Below are positions 16,242-25,053 of a stretch of 64,000 nucleotides of DNA, in pieces. The number at the start of each line of letters is the position of its first letter. Position 1 is the first letter of the stretch. This DNA comes from Fischerella sp. CENA71. Its GTDB lineage: Bacteria > Cyanobacteriota > Cyanobacteriia > Cyanobacteriales > Nostocaceae. The position numbers and the translations under genes are program-made. The notes under the pieces are model-generated. The model saw only the letters and a list, made by a program, of their open reading frames with translations. It did not search any database and had not been told where the DNA came from. Where the stretch lies: positions 372,001-436,000 of the forward strand of contig JANBVI010000064.1 in the NCBI GenBank assembly GCA_024239075.1, given 5' to 3'.

Positions 16242-18869
16242 TATTCCTTCATCCCAAAGAATTTCCGTTGCTTTTTGAGCAGTAAGCGGACGGTAAAATA
16301 GAAAACCTTGTACATCCTCACAGTTAATGGATTTTAAGAACTCCAATTCCTCTTGCTTTTCTACTCCTTCGGCGGTTAGTTTCAACCCCAGACTCCGCCC
16401 CAAATTAACTATCGCCTTGATAATATGAGCCACTTTCACATCTTTGGTCAAATCACGGATGAAAGAACCGTCAATTTTTAAATTGTGGAGTGGTAACAAC
16501 TGTAGACGTGACAGAGAAGAATGACCTGTGCCAAAATCATCAATAGAAAGATGAACTCTCATCTCCTCTAATTTTTGCAACACCGTTCTCGTGAATTCGA
16601 GATCCTCAATAGCAGTTGTTTCTGTAATTTCCAATTCTAAGAAATGCGGTTCTAGCCCTGTCTCATCCAAAATCTTAGCCACTGTCTCCACCAACTTCGG
16701 TTGGCGGAACTGTTTGAGAGAAAGATTGACAGCCATGGTCAAATTAGGTAATCCTTCATCTTGCCAAGCTTTATTTTGCCTACAAGCCGTTCGCAGAACC
16801 CATTCTCCTATTGGGATAATTAATCCACTTTCCTCTGCTAAGGGAATAAATTTAGTGGGAGCAACTAGTCCCATCTCTGGATGTTCCCAACGCAGCAGCG
16901 CTTCCATACCAGTAATTTTACCAGTGTCAATATTTACGCGAGGCTGGTAATAAACGACAAATTCTTCTCGTTCTAGAGCATGGCGTAAACTCTTTTCTAA
17001 AGTGAGTATTTCAGGAGTTTTAGAACTTATAGAAGTTGTATAAAATTGGAAGTTATTTCTACCTTCGTCTTTAGCATGGTACAAGGCTGCATCTGCGTGC
17101 TGAATCAGAGTTTCAACATCAGGACTATGATCGTCAAACAGAGCAATACCCAGGCTAGCACTGATATAAAGTTCGTTTCCTTCTATATTAAAAGCTGTTT
17201 CTAATTCTTGGAGAATTCTTTCGGCTACTTGGGTGACCTCGTCCACATAATTAACATCGGGTAATAAAATGATGAATTCATCGCCTCCCCAGCGAGCAAC
17301 AATATCACCAGCTCTGAGGGATTTCTGTAATCTTTGGGCGACACATTGTAATAATTGATCGCCGAGTGTATGTCCCAGAGTATCATTAATCGTTTTGAAT
17401 CGATCCAAATCCAGAAACATTACAGCTAAACTTTCTTTTCTGCGGGCTGCATTCGGTAAAGTCCTGGACAGCTGCTCTTTAAACAATAGGCGATTTGGTA
17501 ATCCTGTAAGCGAATCGTGGAGGGCCTGGTAACGAATCATTTCCTCCACCTGTTGTCGCCTTCTAGCACCACTGATACTAGCAGCCATTGTTAAGAGAGT
17601 CGATTCTTCGTGTCTTGACCATTGACGTTCCTTTGAACAGTCTACTAAACCCAGGACACCCCAAAAATTATCATCAAGACGCAAAGGCACAAGCAACACA
17701 GATAAAATACCCTCATCTTGGAGAATTGCTTGGTCAGTAACACTTAATTCTCTAGTCAAACTTGCAATTGACTTTCCTTGAGAGAGGGTAGTATACCAGT
17801 GATTGAAGCCAGAAAATTGATTGGGTTGATTTTGTCTAGTGCCTTGAGATTGCACAGAATCGCTTCTCCATTCAAATCGAAGCGTCATCTCCATTTCAGT
17901 AGTAACAGTGTGGAGATGGTTCTCAAACAAATAAACCCGATCTACCTGAGCAGCTTCACCCACCACCGCCAAGGCTTTGTCAATAGCTTTCTCATAGTTC
18001 ATTTCTGTGAGTAAATAATTGGTAGCTTCTGCTACTGCTTGCAGCAGGCGATCACGATGGCGTAATTCGATTTCAGCTTGCTTTTGCTCTGTAATATCCC
18101 TAACAATAAAAGTTCTAATTAAATCGCTTTCTGGAATATAGTGGATTGATTGCTCAAATACTTCTTTACCAACTTCTACTTCGCGAATAAAAGAATTCCC
18201 TTGCTGATTTTGAACAGCGATCGCCAATCCTGCCAAAATTGTGTGCTGTATACCTAATTGTCTGATATTAGGAAATTTCAATGCCGCAGCAGGATTAAGA
18301 TAAGTCACTTTTCCTTCTAAATCAATCTCAATTATGGGATTGGGAATCAATTCTGGAAAAGACGCCAACCGAGCCAAAGCAACTTCACTAGCACCTTCGA
18401 CACTTTCTGTAGGGAGACTGAGAGTTTCAAAAGGATTAACAGGATTAGCTTGTTCTGATAAGAAGCCAGATATATCTTCAGCAACGCAAGATTCCGAAAA
18501 AGCTTGCTCTGATAAATTGGAGATTGCATAGTATTTGGCTTTGACCTGATTATTGCCAAATTCAATCAAGTCTCCATGTTTGAGGTCATGAGAGAAGCAT
18601 TTCATACCATTGACAAATAGTCCATTTGTACTTTTTTTTCCCTTAAAACTACCATCAATAATCCGAAAGGCATATTGTTCTATGTCTGGTAGAGTTACTC
18701 GTAATAAAATGGCGTGCTGTCTGGAGACAGATCGAGAACGAAGCACGATTGCATTTCTGCTATCTCGTCCCAGAGAATATGTAGCCTCTTTCAAAGGAAT
18801 TGTTCGCTGTCCTTGCAAGTCTTGCAGAACTAACAGATGACGTATTTTTTCCCGCTCATTTTCTAGCAT
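16233..18869 (-). CDS. FHA-PAS-GAF-GGDEF-EAL cyclic-di-GMP signalling protein
   Basis: 878-residue multidomain c-di-GMP enzyme. An N-terminal FHA domain (about 15-115; YSLGRDSRNAIVLRSRSVSR then QH) suggests binding to phosphothreonine proteins. It is followed by a PAS domain (about 165-280), a GAF domain (about 285-445), a GGDEF cyclase domain with an intact RWGGDEF motif near residue 527, and an EAL phosphodiesterase domain with GMEALLRWEHP near residue 655. Both catalytic signatures are intact, so net activity cannot be told. There is no membrane segment. It follows a small XRE regulator by 17 bp on the same strand, so the two are probably co-transcribed. Confidence 0.95.
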   Translation of the reverse strand: MLENEREKIRHLLVLQDLQGQRTIPLKEATYSLGRDSRNAIVLRSRSVSRQHAILLRVTLPDIEQYAFRIIDGSFKGKKSTNGLFVNGMKCFSHDLKHGDLIEFGNNQVKAKYYAISNLSEQAFSESCVAEDISGFLSEQANPVNPFETLSLPTESVEGASEVALARLASFPELIPNPIIEIDLEGKVTYLNPAAALKFPNIRQLGIQHTILAGLAIAVQNQQGNSFIREVEVGKEVFEQSIHYIPESDLIRTFIVRDITEQKQAEIELRHRDRLLQAVAEATNYLLTEMNYEKAIDKALAVVGEAAQVDRVYLFENHLHTVTTEMEMTLRFEWRSDSVQSQGTRQNQPNQFSGFNHWYTTLSQGKSIASLTRELSVTDQAILQDEGILSVLLVPLRLDDNFWGVLGLVDCSKERQWSRHEESTLLTMAASISGARRRQQVEEMIRYQALHDSLTGLPNRLLFKEQLSRTLPNAARRKESLAVMFLDLDRFKTINDTLGHTLGDQLLQCVAQRLQKSLRAGDIVARWGGDEFIILLPDVNYVDEVTQVAERILQELETAFNIEGNELYISASLGIALFDDHSPDVETLIQHADAALYHAKDEGRNNFQFYTTSISSKTPEILTLEKSLRHALEREEFVVYYQPRVNIDTGKITGMEALLRWEHPEMGLVAPTKFIPLAEESGLIIPIGEWVLRTACRQNKAWQDEGLPNLTMAVNLSLKQFRQPKLVETVAKILDETGLEPHFLELEITETTAIEDLEFTRTVLQKLEEMRVHLSIDDFGTGHSSLSRLQLLPLHNLKIDGSFIRDLTKDVKVAHIIKAIVNLGRSLGLKLTAEGVEKQEELEFLKSINCEDVQGFLFYRPLTAQKATEILWDEGIKN

Positions 18870-18886
18870 GATTTTTCCTCAAACTC

Positions 18887-19129
18887 TCATCTGTTCGGCT
18901 CTTGTTCTGAAAGATATTGCTCCCATAATTCTTGATCTTGAGTAGGCATTTTCATCAAAAGTTGCTCAATCAACTTCATTCCCATTGGTGAGGGAATAGC
19001 ACGACCATTTTCCCAACGGTTAACCGTCTGAAACGAAACGCCCAGCTGACGAGCTAGTTGCTCCTGTGAAAGTCCTAGCCTTTTTCTCAACTCACGAATG
19101 AGATTAGAAAACTTTGGCCTTTCAGTCAC
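18887..19129 (-). CDS. Small XRE-family HTH regulator
   Basis: 80-residue helix-turn-helix protein. Residues about 8-62 form a Cro/CI-type fold: LIRELRKRLGLSQEQLARQL, then GVSFQTVNRWENGRAIPS. A short acidic tail (PTQDQELWEQYLSEQEPNR) follows. It lies 17 bp upstream of the FHA-GGDEF-EAL gene on the same strand, which suggests that it regulates, or is co-produced with, that c-di-GMP enzyme (inference from spacing). No toxin gene is adjacent, so an antitoxin role is unlikely. Confidence 0.85.
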   Translation of the reverse strand: MTERPKFSNLIRELRKRLGLSQEQLARQLGVSFQTVNRWENGRAIPSPMGMKLIEQLLMKMPTQDQELWEQYLSEQEPNR

Positions 19130-19165
19130 TGTTGTGTACTCTTTTCTCTTTTAGGCACAAGCCCG

Positions 19166-19303
19166 CCAATAAATCAGCCCAGCCCTATTAATCTATTTCG
19201 TGGGATTTATATATTTTTCAAGGGGGAGCAAAAACGCTTTAAGGCGTTTTTGCGTAGACGCAACGCGGCTTCCGAAGGTGGGCTGGGCTGATTTATTTAT
19301 TGG
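19166..19303. mobile_element. Candidate MITE with terminal inverted repeats
   Basis: A 138-bp non-coding element bounded by CCAATAAATCAGCCCAGCCC (19166-19185) and its imperfect inverse (19280-19303), which differs by one extra 4-bp unit. Inside are a palindrome based on AAAAACGC/GCGTTTTT (19230-19251) and a GC-rich stretch GCGTAGACGCAACGCGGCTT resembling common Nostoc-type dispersed repeats. It has no coding capacity. The long terminal inverted repeats and small size fit a miniature inverted-repeat element; no parent transposase is visible. Confidence 0.6.
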
Positions 19304-19666
19304 AGATCCCTTAAGTATTCAGAATAAGATTAAATACTTGGTATAACAAATGGTATATTTGCGTAATTTTGAACTCAAATACAGAATACTGTCAGCAAAT
19401 TAGAACCCTGATTATAAGAGCCAGTAGCCTTATAACCTCACAGAAAAATCTTCGTAAAGCACTTAAATAAAGTAAATATTTTGTATTTTTTTAACTTTTA
19501 TAATGAAACAATAATCTCTTAAATCTTTTGAGACTCCCACAACTAGAAGTCGTAGGATTGTTAAAGATTATCTCAAATCCAAATCTCCAATATTACATAG
19601 ACTCAGGTGATTAGAATTAATATAAAAACAATATGAAAAATGTCATTAACGAAGACGGACATAAAA
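19304..19666. other. Non-coding region upstream of rubredoxin
   Basis: About 360 bases of AT-rich sequence between the candidate MITE and the rubredoxin gene. I see no gene, tRNA or strong hairpin here. Confidence 0.4.
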
Positions 19667-19828
19667 ATGGAAAAGTATGTATGCACAGTCTGTGGTTACG
19701 TATATGATCCAGAAGAAGGCGATCTAGATGGTGGTATACCACCAGGCACAGCTTTTGCAGATATACCTGAAGACTGGGTATGTCCTGTATGTGGATCAGA
19801 AAAAGATAAATTTGAACTAGATGAGTGA
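19667..19828 (+). CDS. Rubredoxin
   Basis: Soluble one-iron electron carrier of 53 residues with the Fe(Cys)4 ligands C6, C9, C39 and C42 in CTVCG and CPVCG. The conserved aromatic core (Y11, Y13, W37) and [15 protein letters not shown] loop are also present. The frame is open further upstream with ATGs at 19640 and 19633, but the [19 protein letters not shown] start matches family length. There is no C-terminal membrane anchor, which separates it from the RubA photosystem assembly protein. Its redox partner is unknown. The next gene downstream is a flavoprotein about 100 bp away on the same strand, but they are not known partners. Confidence 0.93.
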   Translation: MEKYVCTVCGYVYDPEEGDLDGGIPPGTAFADIPEDWVCPVCGSEKDKFELDE

Positions 19829-19929
19829 GGATTAGGTATCGGGGACTTATCAATTAAAAATTAAAAATTAAAAATTAGGAAGAAAGACAAGAGGGAGAAT
19901 AATACCCAATACCCAATACCCAATGACAA

Positions 19930-21306
19930 ATGACAAAATTGCAAATAATAATTGTAGGTGGTGGGGCGGCTGGTTTTTTTGCTGCGATCGCAGCAGCTAA
20001 AGCTAATCCTCGCGCCCATGTAATTTTACTTGAAGCTAGCCATCAACCATTGGCTAAGGTTCGTATTTCTGGTGGCGGACGCTGCAATGTCACCCATGCT
20101 TGCTTTGAACCGCGAGAGTTGGTGAAAAATTATCCCAGAGGTAGCAAAGCGCTATTAGGTGCTTTTACGCGCTTTCAACCTCAAGATACTATCACCTGGT
20201 TTCAGGCTCATGGTGTGGAGTTAAAAACTGAGGCTGATGGCAGAATGTTTCCGATTACAGATAGTTCAGAAACCATCGTCAATTGTTTGATAGGTGCAGC
20301 TAAAGCCGCTGGCGTAGAACTGCGTATAGGGACTGCGGTGACATCAGTGAAATTAAAAGAAGACGCAGAGAGGGAAAGACACGGTGAGCAGCGCGTTGCG
20401 GAGGTTCCCTCCGTTGTAGCGACTGCGAACCCGAAGGGTGATGCGGTGAATCTATCAACAATAATCCCCGTGTCCTCACCTCCTCGTGTCCCTTTATCAG
20501 AGAAGCTCTTCTCTCGCTTCGAGATCACTTTGAAGTCGGGGGAAAAATTACAGTGCGATCGCTTGCTGTTAGCTACAGGTAGTAATCCCATAGGCTATAA
20601 AATAGCTCAACAATTGGGACATACTATCGAGTCACCCGTCCCATCTTTATTTACTTTCAATATTAAAAATCAAAAGCTTACAGAACTGGCTGGTGTGAGT
20701 GTAGATCCTGTAAAATTGCGGCTAATTGTACCGGAATACCCACATCTAGAACAAACAGGGCCACTACTGATTACCCATTGGGGTGTAAGTGGCCCAGCTG
20801 TGTTGAAATTATCTGCTTGGGGTGCAAGAATGTTGCACTCTAGTAATTACCAAGCCACTTTAGTAATTAATTGGCTACCCCATCTCCAACAAGAACAAGT
20901 GCGTCAACAATTGTTGACAGTTAAGAACAATTCACCAAAGCGTTTGATTGCATCTTCTCGCGATGTTGACTTACCCCATCGCCTCTGGCAATACATTGTT
21001 TCTTGTGTAGGTATTTCTATTGAAAATCGTTGGGCAGAATTATCAAATAAAACTTTAAATAAATTAGTGCAAGAACTTACCCAAGGACAATACTCAATTA
21101 ACGGGAAAGGAGTGTTTAAAGATGAATTCGTAACTTGTGGTGGTGTAAATCTTAAAGAAATCAACTTTAAGACTATGGAAAGCAAATTGGTTCCTGGACT
21201 TTACTTTGCAGGAGAAATTTTAGATATAGATGGTGTAACAGGTGGCTTTAATTTCCAAAGTGCTTGGACAACAGCTTATCTAGCAGGTTCAGCATCCATA
21301 AGTTAA
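19930..21306 (+). CDS. NAD(P)/FAD-dependent oxidoreductase, HI0933/YhiN family
   Basis: 458-residue flavoprotein of the HI0933-like (YhiN) family, whose physiological substrate is unknown. The N-terminal FAD-binding motif is VGGGAAGFFAAIAAAKA (about 9-25), followed by the conserved SGGGRCNVTHA. The C-terminal GGVNLKEI and DIDGVTGGFNFQSAWTTAYLAG close the FAD site. Residues about 141-197 are an insertion encoded by a dispersed repeat (20350-20510). Family members usually have a short loop here, so the protein is about 50 residues longer than expected. The frame is intact, so it may still be functional. The ATG overlaps an AATGACAAATGAC repeat. Confidence 0.88.
   Translation: MTKLQIIIVGGGAAGFFAAIAAAKANPRAHVILLEASHQPLAKVRISGGGRCNVTHACFEPRELVKNYPRGSKALLGAFTRFQPQDTITWFQAHGVELKTEADGRMFPITDSSETIVNCLIGAAKAAGVELRIGTAVTSVKLKEDAERERHGEQRVAEVPSVVATANPKGDAVNLSTIIPVSSPPRVPLSEKLFSRFEITLKSGEKLQCDRLLLATGSNPIGYKIAQQLGHTIESPVPSLFTFNIKNQKLTELAGVSVDPVKLRLIVPEYPHLEQTGPLLITHWGVSGPAVLKLSAWGARMLHSSNYQATLVINWLPHLQQEQVRQQLLTVKNNSPKRLIASSRDVDLPHRLWQYIVSCVGISIENRWAELSNKTLNKLVQELTQGQYSINGKGVFKDEFVTCGGVNLKEINFKTMESKLVPGLYFAGEILDIDGVTGGFNFQSAWTTAYLAGSASIS
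20350..20510. repeat. Dispersed repeat inserted in frame in the flavoprotein gene
   Basis: A GC-rich stretch reads as a charged, low-complexity segment of about 50 residues. Its bases 20443-20462 (GCGGTGAATCTATCAACAAT) are the exact inverse complement of 29171-29190, in an intergenic repeat 8.7 kb away. The left part also carries AGCGCGTTGCGGAGGTTCCC, resembling a common Nostocales repeat. The open frame is preserved. Confidence 0.8.
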
Positions 21307-21793
21307 GCAAATAGGGACAATGAGAATTACTAGCTAATTGTAATTTAAAATATGTTTTAAATAATGTTTTTTCGTTGCAAAAAAAACGTGAATAAAAATA
21401 AATAATAATTAAAAAATTGACATATTTTTCCCTGATATCAGGAAAAATACTGACTATTTGCATAACACTTAAGTATTTATTGTAAAATTGGCAATGTAGA
21501 ACGAAACTTTATTTTCTTTGCAGTTTATAGTTTCTGTCTACTACCCCTTGTATTATTTTTCAAAAAAAGGATAAACAAGAATAATCTACAATTTATCACC
21601 AAAATTGTATAATTTCGGGCTGACAACGAAGTTTCAAAAACATAGAATATAGCTCATAAGCTATCTCATTACAAACTTTATCAGTGGTTATTGTTGATCA
21701 CTGAACAATATTTCTGAGGAGAAAAACTACTAATTTTTCTCTAGAAACTTGTTATGAAATTTTTAGTTTATCACCGATAAACTAAGGTGTTCT
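21307..21793. other. AT-rich intergenic region with palindrome
   Basis: 487 bases with no convincing gene. It contains a 12-bp perfect palindrome CCTGATATCAGG (21431-21442). AT-rich arms extend it to about 21423-21448 with one bulged base, giving a hairpin with A and T flanks. That could terminate the flavoprotein transcript about 125 bp after its stop or serve as an operator. Confidence 0.5.
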
Positions 21794-22264
21794 TTGAGTG
21801 TAGGTATCACTGACTTAAATGTAATTCGGGAGGGAAAATTGAAACTGAGGCTCGGCTTTATCATACTAGGGATTATTTTAATTTCTTTTGCACAATCAAA
21901 TAAACTTACTTGTACTCGCACTGAAAAGCAGGGATCATGTAAGTTAGTACGTTCCGGTTTTTTATGGTCGGAAGAAAAAGAATTGCCAGTGAATAAATTA
22001 CGAGGTGCTAAATTTTATAGCCCCAAGAACGACGAATCATCTAAAGTCGTGATCAATACTAGTAATAGCGAAGTGTCATTTTCTTCCTTTACAAGTTACG
22101 CTAATGAAAATCAACAGCGAGCGATCGCATCCCAAATCAATAACTTTGTCAGAAACAGTGAACAACCATCTTTGCAGGTTGAGCAAAATGATACATGGTG
22201 GATTGTGATTGGATTTATTAGTCTTGCTGTTGGTGTATATCCCTTGCTAAAACCAAAATCTTAA
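21794..22264 (+). CDS. Conserved hypothetical protein with two membrane segments
   Basis: I do not recognise the family. The 156-residue product starts at TTG and has one hydrophobic segment near residues 19-33 (LRLGFIILGIILISFA) and another near 133-150 (WWIVIGFISLAVGVYPLL). The region between them, about 100 residues, is polar and has two cysteines (CTRTEKQGSC). It is predicted to be a small membrane protein with an intervening soluble domain. It stands alone, convergent with comB and separated from it by a 13-bp perfect hairpin. The start is uncertain because no clear ribosome-binding site or ATG is present. Confidence 0.6.
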   Translation: MSVGITDLNVIREGKLKLRLGFIILGIILISFAQSNKLTCTRTEKQGSCKLVRSGFLWSEEKELPVNKLRGAKFYSPKNDESSKVVINTSNSEVSFSSFTSYANENQQRAIASQINNFVRNSEQPSLQVEQNDTWWIVIGFISLAVGVYPLLKPKS

Positions 22265-22277
22265 TTCAAAGTAGATT

Positions 22278-22311
22278 CAGTTATCAGTTACCTGTTAATA
22301 ACTGATAACTG
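22278..22311. terminator. Perfect 13-bp hairpin between convergent genes
   Basis: CAGTTATCAGTTA (22278-22290) and TAACTGATAACTG (22299-22311) form a perfect stem with an 8-nt loop. It lies 14 bp after the membrane-protein stop and 13 bp before the comB stop, so it can serve both strands. The arms are built from the TGATAAC heptamer that is tandemly repeated at 56911-56938. Confidence 0.7.
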
Positions 22312-22323
22312 TTTACTGAAAAT

Positions 22324-23058
22324 TTAGTATTTTTTTAAAACGCCTGGTTCTTTCTGTATAGGCAAGATATCTAAAGTATCAGATTGAGAACAATATTTTA
22401 AGTCTTCATGACACTCCAGACGTAATAAACGTTTGCCATGACTGGCATGATGAAATAATCCTAATAAATTATCTTGCCACTGAGAATAAAGGGCGATCGC
22501 ATTGATGACTTCATCATTACCTGCAATTTCATCAGCGGAGAAATTAGTTGTTTGCAAGATACCATGAGCGATCGCACCTGCACAGGCGGTATCTTCTAGA
22601 GAAAAACTACCTTCCCAACCAGAACCGACAATCCACACTGTTTTTGGTTGCTTTTCCAACACAAATTTCACCACTGCACCACGGTTGATAAATGCTGCTG
22701 CAATTACAGTTTTAGCGTCTTGGACTCGTTGTAAAGTTCTGGTACCATTAGTAGTACTGATGAACAAGCGCCTTCCTTTTACCCTCTCTGGCGTACAATC
22801 GAGAGGAGAATTACCCAAATCGAAGTCAGGGACTTTGGCTCCGCCACGTTCTCCGGCTCGTAGCCGTTTTTCGACTGGCCAAGTTTCACTGACTTGTATA
22901 AGTTGATCTAAATCGCTGAACGCTTGGACTGCTTCACCACCAGCAGCCAAAACTGTTGCAATTGTGGAAGTGGCTCGCAGCACGTCAACTGCGATCGCAC
23001 ATTCTGGTACTTTATCCACTGGAGTGGATTCCGGAGTATGATAAATGAATAGCTTCAC
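22324..23058 (-). CDS. comB: 2-phosphosulfolactate phosphatase family protein (ComB)
   Basis: ComB-family magnesium-dependent phosphatase, 244 residues. In methanogens ComB hydrolyses 2-phosphosulfolactate in coenzyme M synthesis. Family motifs are [20 protein letters not shown] (about 22-41), [19 protein letters not shown] (about 67-85) and [11 protein letters not shown], which together form the active site. Cyanobacteria do not make coenzyme M, so the physiological substrate here is unknown. It lies 119 bp downstream of the mtn operon on the same strand, and co-transcription is possible but unproven. Confidence 0.85.
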   Translation of the reverse strand: MKLFIYHTPESTPVDKVPECAIAVDVLRATSTIATVLAAGGEAVQAFSDLDQLIQVSETWPVEKRLRAGERGGAKVPDFDLGNSPLDCTPERVKGRRLFISTTNGTRTLQRVQDAKTVIAAAFINRGAVVKFVLEKQPKTVWIVGSGWEGSFSLEDTACAGAIAHGILQTTNFSADEIAGNDEVINAIALYSQWQDNLLGLFHHASHGKRLLRLECHEDLKYCSQSDTLDILPIQKEPGVLKKY

Positions 23059-23177
23059 GCGCTGAGTTACACCTGATTTGAGAATGCCGATATCACATTC
23101 ACTCTAGTTTTTTGTGCTTTGTCAAGTCAATGGTTCACTGCTTCGCATTATTACCAACTTCACTGGATAACTCAACT

Positions 23178-23810
23178 CTACTCTTCACCAAGAACCCGCC
23201 GTGCTGCAACCATATAACGGAAGATGTATTCCACCAACTCAAGATAATTACGAGTTTCTACTGAAGAAGAACCCCAGACTGTGACACCATGATCACGAAT
23301 AAGTAGGGCTGGTAATTGTGGGGTTATCTTGCTAAATCTTGCTTTGACTTCATCCGCAATCTGCTGCACTTGTAAATGATTAGCAAATATAGGCATAACA
23401 CAATCAGGGTTTTCTTCCCATACCCCAAGTCCTTTGAGCATTTCCAGTGGTGGTAAGGGTAAAGAATCTGTCTTGACAAACCGAGAAACCAGGTTGGCTT
23501 CTATTGAGTGGACATGATAGCAACTTTTGGCTTCCGGAAAAAGATCATAAATAACTTGATGAATAGCAGTCTCAGCACTCGGCTTAGAGTCTTTTGCGGG
23601 TTGTTCTACTCTCCCATCTGGATAAATCCGTACAAAGTCATCGATGACTAATTCTCCTTTCGACTTGCCGCTAGCAGTAATCCAGAAGCTACCATCAGAT
23701 AGACGTGCGGAGAGATTACCTGCTGTTCCTAGCATCCAACCCTGTTGGTAAAAGTGACGGGCGGCATTAATTAACTCCAGACGGGTATCATTTAGGGTTG
23801 GGCTGTTCAT
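23178..23810 (-). CDS. mtnB: Methylthioribulose-1-phosphate dehydratase
   Basis: Methionine-salvage enzyme that converts 5-methylthioribulose-1-phosphate to 2,3-diketo-5-methylthiopentyl-1-phosphate. The 210-residue protein has the class II aldolase fold. Zinc ligands are visible in CYHVHSIEANLVSRF (HxH) and in the later IRDHGVTVWG. GTAGNLSARL and TASGKSKGEL near residues 30-55 are the usual phosphate-binding segments. It is the last gene of mtnD-mtnX-mtnB, with a 4-bp gap after mtnX. Length fits the family. Confidence 0.93.
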   Translation of the reverse strand: MNSPTLNDTRLELINAARHFYQQGWMLGTAGNLSARLSDGSFWITASGKSKGELVIDDFVRIYPDGRVEQPAKDSKPSAETAIHQVIYDLFPEAKSCYHVHSIEANLVSRFVKTDSLPLPPLEMLKGLGVWEENPDCVMPIFANHLQVQQIADEVKARFSKITPQLPALLIRDHGVTVWGSSSVETRNYLELVEYIFRYMVAARRVLGEE

Positions 23811-23814
23811 TATT

Positions 23815-24450
23815 CTAGACAGATTTCCACAATTGTGCTAATTTATCACGCACTTCAAAAAAGTCTTGCCAGAGAATGTAGGGTTTTTGATTTTTTTCTA
23901 AATAATAGGCTAGGCGATCGCGAGCAAAAACTATCGGTGTTGCCAAAGCCATATTTAAATCAGTAATCGAATCACCAATAGCTATTTTCTCATCTGCTGG
24001 ATACTTTTCCATCACTTGCACTTTCGCAACTAATTCTGTTCCACCTTCAAACTCAGAATTTACCTGCAAATAGTCACTAGCTGTATCAATATCAACAGCA
24101 TGGATCGCATGAATTCGTGGTAATAGTTCGTCCAAAACAGCTTCCACCATACCCCGCAGTCCGCCAGAAATTACGACCAAGGGTACTTTTTGTGTATCCA
24201 AAAAATCCAGTAATTCTGTAAACCCCGAACGAATTGGTTGTTTGCGAGTAAATTCCAAAATTTCGGGGTAGCGAGAAGATGGAATTGACTCCAAAATCCG
24301 CTTGACTCCCTCGCGTAATGTCAGTCTCTGTGCGTACATTTCTGGTATCAATTCGGCAGAAAGCTGAGGTGAAAAATGCTTCAGCACTGCCACAAAGGTT
24401 TCTGATACCGTAATTGTACCGTCAAAATCACAGAAAATGATACGTTTCAT
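23815..24450 (-). CDS. mtnX: 2-hydroxy-3-keto-5-methylthiopentenyl-1-phosphate phosphatase
   Basis: HAD-family phosphatase of methionine salvage, acting between MtnB (with an enolase step) and the acireductone dioxygenase MtnD. The 211-residue product starts MKRIIFCDFDGTITV, where DFDGT is the catalytic aspartate motif. VVISGGLRG carries the motif II serine and IAIGDSITDLNMA motif IV. It lies 3 bp after mtnD and 4 bp before mtnB, so the three are translated from one transcript. A serine-phosphatase role is the alternative for such HAD proteins, but context decides for MtnX. Confidence 0.9.
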   Translation of the reverse strand: MKRIIFCDFDGTITVSETFVAVLKHFSPQLSAELIPEMYAQRLTLREGVKRILESIPSSRYPEILEFTRKQPIRSGFTELLDFLDTQKVPLVVISGGLRGMVEAVLDELLPRIHAIHAVDIDTASDYLQVNSEFEGGTELVAKVQVMEKYPADEKIAIGDSITDLNMALATPIVFARDRLAYYLEKNQKPYILWQDFFEVRDKLAQLWKSV

Positions 24451-24453
24451 TTT

Positions 24454-25005
24454 TTAAGCAACAGCCTGACGTCGATGAATTGGTGTACCTGTATACTCAG
24501 GAACCCAGCCTTCTGTGTTGGTGAAATAACGTACAGCTTTCACTCGCCGCTCTGGTGTAAGATAAAACCAGTGTTCTGTCCCAGCAGGCACATTGATATA
24601 CTCTTGTGGTTGTACAGTCAGTTCTACCTGACTACCATCAGGACGCACAAAGCCAAAAATACCTTCTCCCGCGACGATGTAGCGTACTTCATCATCTGCA
24701 TGAGTATGAATCTTGTCAAACTTTGCTAGCAATCCATCTAAGTTGGGGATTTCTGGATGAAGAACAATTAAGTCACGGGATTGATAGCCTGCTGTTTGTT
24801 GCAACTCGTTAAAATATTGATCTAAAGCTACTAATACTTGTTCTTTTTCGTCTTCATTGAGGCTATCTTTTGCTAGCAGTTCATGTAATTGGGGATCTTC
24901 CCCGACAGACCAATAATCGAGTTGAATATTAAGGGATGCTAATTCGCGAGAAATATCTTTCAGGTCAGTATATACTTTGCCATCTTCTAGTTGTAATATC
25001 GCCAT
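24454..25005 (-). CDS. mtnD: Acireductone dioxygenase
   Basis: Cupin metalloenzyme that oxidises acireductone to the methionine keto-acid precursor and formate (Fe form). The 183-residue protein has the metal motif HTHADDEVRYIVAGEG (HxH then Glu) and a downstream ligand His in GTEHWFYL. It is the first gene of the mtnD-X-B operon. A strong ribosome-binding site (AGGAGGTG) lies 5 nt before the ATG. I see no SAM riboswitch in the short upstream region. The genes for the upper pathway (mtnA, mtnN or mtnP) are not in this window. Confidence 0.94.
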   Translation of the reverse strand: MAILQLEDGKVYTDLKDISRELASLNIQLDYWSVGEDPQLHELLAKDSLNEDEKEQVLVALDQYFNELQQTAGYQSRDLIVLHPEIPNLDGLLAKFDKIHTHADDEVRYIVAGEGIFGFVRPDGSQVELTVQPQEYINVPAGTEHWFYLTPERRVKAVRYFTNTEGWVPEYTGTPIHRRQAVA

Positions 25006-25053
25006 AGTTCACCTCCTGTATTGAGTATTATACGGTAATTCTAGCGACTTACA

